Positions 59,377 through 59,404 of a DNA stretch of 59,404 nt are shown here, one piece after another. Below the pieces are notes generated by a model. It made no database searches, was not told the origin of the DNA, and saw only the letters and a list, made by a program, of their open reading frames with translations. This stretch comes from Streptomyces thinghirensis (GTDB taxonomy: Bacteria; Actinomycetota; Actinomycetia; Streptomycetales; Streptomycetaceae), in the NCBI GenBank assembly GCA_021502835.1, contig JAKFGP010000049.1, forward strand, positions 1 through 59,404, read 5' to 3'. A program made the translations under genes and the position numbers. Each line of letters starts with the position of its first letter. Within the stretch, counting starts at the first letter, position 1.

Positions 59377-59404
59377 AGCAATACGTAACTGAAACGAAGT
59401 ACGC
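59377..59404. other. Nanopore sequencing adapter (not genomic)
   Basis: AGCAATACGTAACTGAA at 59377-59393 and ACGAAGT at 59394-59400 equal the complement of the Oxford Nanopore sequencing adapter (as remembered), apart from one inserted A. It marks the end of the insert and breaks gvpF. Its AT-rich makeup is foreign to the surrounding DNA. Confidence 0.92.

Noticed and set aside
59192..59404. A complete small gene at the right end
   Set aside because: It is the C-terminal end of gvpF running into adapter sequence, not a complete gene.

Overview
The window is very GC-rich actinobacterial DNA, almost certainly from a Streptomyces species. The evidence is GTG/ATGA-coupled operons, DUF397/XRE, DUF5133 and DUF574 families, anti-sigma/SpoIIE signalling proteins, a GH46 chitosanase and an actinobacterial gas-vesicle cluster. 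Both ends are not genomic. Bases 1-105 look like an Oxford Nanopore rapid-barcoding adapter with a barcode, and 59377-59404 look like the complement of a Nanopore sequencing adapter. The window therefore appears to be a single, uncorrected long read of about 59.3 kb. This explains why nearly every conserved gene is cut by one or more 1-2 base shifts. I read these as base-calling indels, not pseudogenes, and give each gene as one feature spanning its frames. Starts, ends and protein lengths carry that uncertainty.

Layout. 106-3303: branched-chain amino-acid type ABC importer (end of permease livH, livM, livK lipoprotein). 3452-6970: DUF574 methyltransferase, XRE/DUF5753 regulator with its DUF397 partner, RsbW-like ATPase, HEAT-like protein. 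7161-10962: ABC exporter, then a TetR regulator divergent from a SnoaL-like/NmrA-like pair with two operator palindromes between. 11149-15125: DUF5133 protein, GlxA-type AraC regulator, a DUF2269-like membrane protein, and a two-gene graspetide (ATP-grasp RiPP) locus, tgmA-tgmB, behind a DUF1232 membrane protein. 15400-22609: a repeat-containing membrane protein, a three-subunit molybdenum aldehyde/xanthine oxidoreductase (paoABC type), a mycothiol-linked isomerase-family protein and an unrecognised protein. 22838-30889: SDR, YihY/BrkB membrane protein, a module of three Roadblock-like proteins plus a DUF4388-like protein, iron-regulated ferredoxin reductase fprA, an MFS exporter, a small basic protein and a CsbD protein.

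31013-40331 holds a chitosanase, two large SpoIIE-type phosphatases, a GH10-CBM2 xylanase, an RsbW-like kinase, a STAS anti-sigma antagonist and a small unknown protein. 40419-45299 holds a glycerolipid cluster: glpD and TetR facing an alkyl-DHAP-synthase-like FAD oxidase and a diacylglycerol kinase. 45368-48013 holds large-subunit catalase katE and a small secreted protein. 48149-55549 is a sugar ABC importer operon with a DUF2264 (GH154-like) enzyme, a 2-hydroxyacid dehydrogenase and a DeoR/LacI hybrid regulator. 55648-59376 is the distal part of a gas-vesicle operon (gvpF end, gvpG, two accessory genes, gvpJ, gvpL, gvpS, gvpK).

Functionally the region mixes polysaccharide use (chitosan, xylan, probably a uronide-containing sugar), stress and partner-switching signalling, redox metabolism, one small RiPP pathway and gas vesicles. 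From memory, and unchecked, this order resembles part of the left chromosome arm of Streptomyces coelicolor (gvp, katE, glpD, chitosanase). The most interesting candidates for unusual biology are the methyltransferase-less graspetide locus, the GTPase-less Roadblock module and the ether-lipid-like cluster. I saw no tRNA, rRNA, CRISPR array, insertion sequence or replication origin.
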